From the NCBI RefSeq assembly GCF_030247185.1, contig NC_080572.1, positions 153,992,365 to 154,056,364 of the forward strand: a DNA stretch of 64,000 bases, given 5' to 3'. This DNA comes from Malaya genurostris (taxonomy: Eukaryota > Arthropoda > Insecta > Diptera > Culicidae). A program made the translations under genes and the position numbers. The notes beneath the pieces were generated by a model. The model saw only the letters and a list, made by a program, of their open reading frames with translations. It was not told the DNA's origin and made no database searches. Below are positions 63,705 to 64,000 of this stretch, in pieces (position 1 is the stretch's first letter; each line of letters starts with the position of its first letter).

Positions 63705-63756
63705 TTCAATGTTGTTGCAATACACGTTCAAGTTAAAAATTTTCGATTCTATTGGT

Positions 63757-64000
63757 AGTTTTTTTTTTTTTCATAAATACGTTTATTTCTTAAGGCAGTT
63801 TACATAAGTTTTTCTTCGCCGTAGCATCACTTTTACATAATATTCTTATCCTAATTTAATTCTAACATAGTCACAACGTTTCGAATTTATTAAAACATAT
63901 TCTCTTATAGCTCAAATATCATCTTAGGTAACTCGTCATTAATTATGAAATCTACTCAGAAATATTATTTGAACCAAACGATTACCTTCTATAAATTATA
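63757..64000 (-). other. Possible LINE 3' end on the minus strand
   Basis: A T-run at about 63,757-63,771 is followed by AT-rich sequence with CTTATCCTAATTTAATTCTA. This looks like the poly(A) tail and 3' untranslated region of a minus-strand LINE that would extend beyond the window. A partly similar phrase occurs near 14,620-14,660. No coding part is visible, so this is weak. Confidence 0.3.

Overview
This is 64 kb of AT-rich, intron-style, repeat-dominated insect DNA. The mix of elements points to a dipteran and most likely a mosquito (Culicidae): an errantivirus-type Ty3/gypsy element, a Mag-type Ty3/gypsy element, Jockey- and I/LOA-type LINEs, Tc1/mariner elements, and many copies of a repeat with a 'gaaccggaagtcggatcc' core and a CGACGAACTGAGTCGAATGGTATATGA tail-like segment that I recognise as typical of mosquito genomes. 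I cannot name the species. Almost nothing here looks like an active host gene. I could support only two small exons of one host gene (39,345-39,733) and one dead histone H2A copy (62.8 kb).

Layout. 1-6.03 kb: decayed errantivirus-like Ty3/gypsy element on the minus strand (env remnant, integrase, RNase H/RT, protease, gag, primer-binding site), with a 356-bp internally deleted mariner-like element in gag. 6.07-7.09 kb: first copy of a ~1-kb repeat. 7.5-11.96 kb: three-level nest, a mosquito repeat holding a Tc1-like transposon holding a 3-kb LINE. 12.19-12.8 kb: GC-rich ~200-bp tandem repeats. 15.4-16.8 kb: broken I-type LINE. 16.8-18.2 kb: tandem mosquito repeat copies. 18.2-21.5 kb: duplicated segment with an AAT tract, Jockey 3' fragment, and a retro-insert with a 24-bp target duplication. 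25.2-29.3 kb: mdg3-like Ty3/gypsy element, cut by a repeat with a (CA)n tract. 30.1-31.1 kb: second copy of the ~1-kb repeat. 31.296-37.332 kb: full-length, two-LTR Mag-type Ty3/gypsy element on the minus strand. 39.3-39.7 kb: host exons. 40.82-45.99 kb: a 5.17-kb uninterrupted (AAT)n array. 47.4-48.5 kb: LINE ORF1 with a PHD-like finger. 48.7-51.6 kb: MITE-like elements and a deleted LINE. 52.07-60.8 kb: third copy of the ~1-kb repeat, split by a Jockey LINE and by a long palindromic element that is itself split by an almost intact LINE with RNase H. 61-64 kb: mosquito repeat, second copy of the duplicated segment, H2A pseudogene flanked by 77-bp direct repeats.

How it works together: the window is a stratified transposon graveyard. 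Target-site duplications and shared empty-site sequence let the order of insertion be read in several places. I do not see a new multi-gene system. The strongest unusual signals are the pure AAT array, the nested palindromic element, the two accidental in-frame fusions of unrelated transposon proteins, and the host exons surviving between them.
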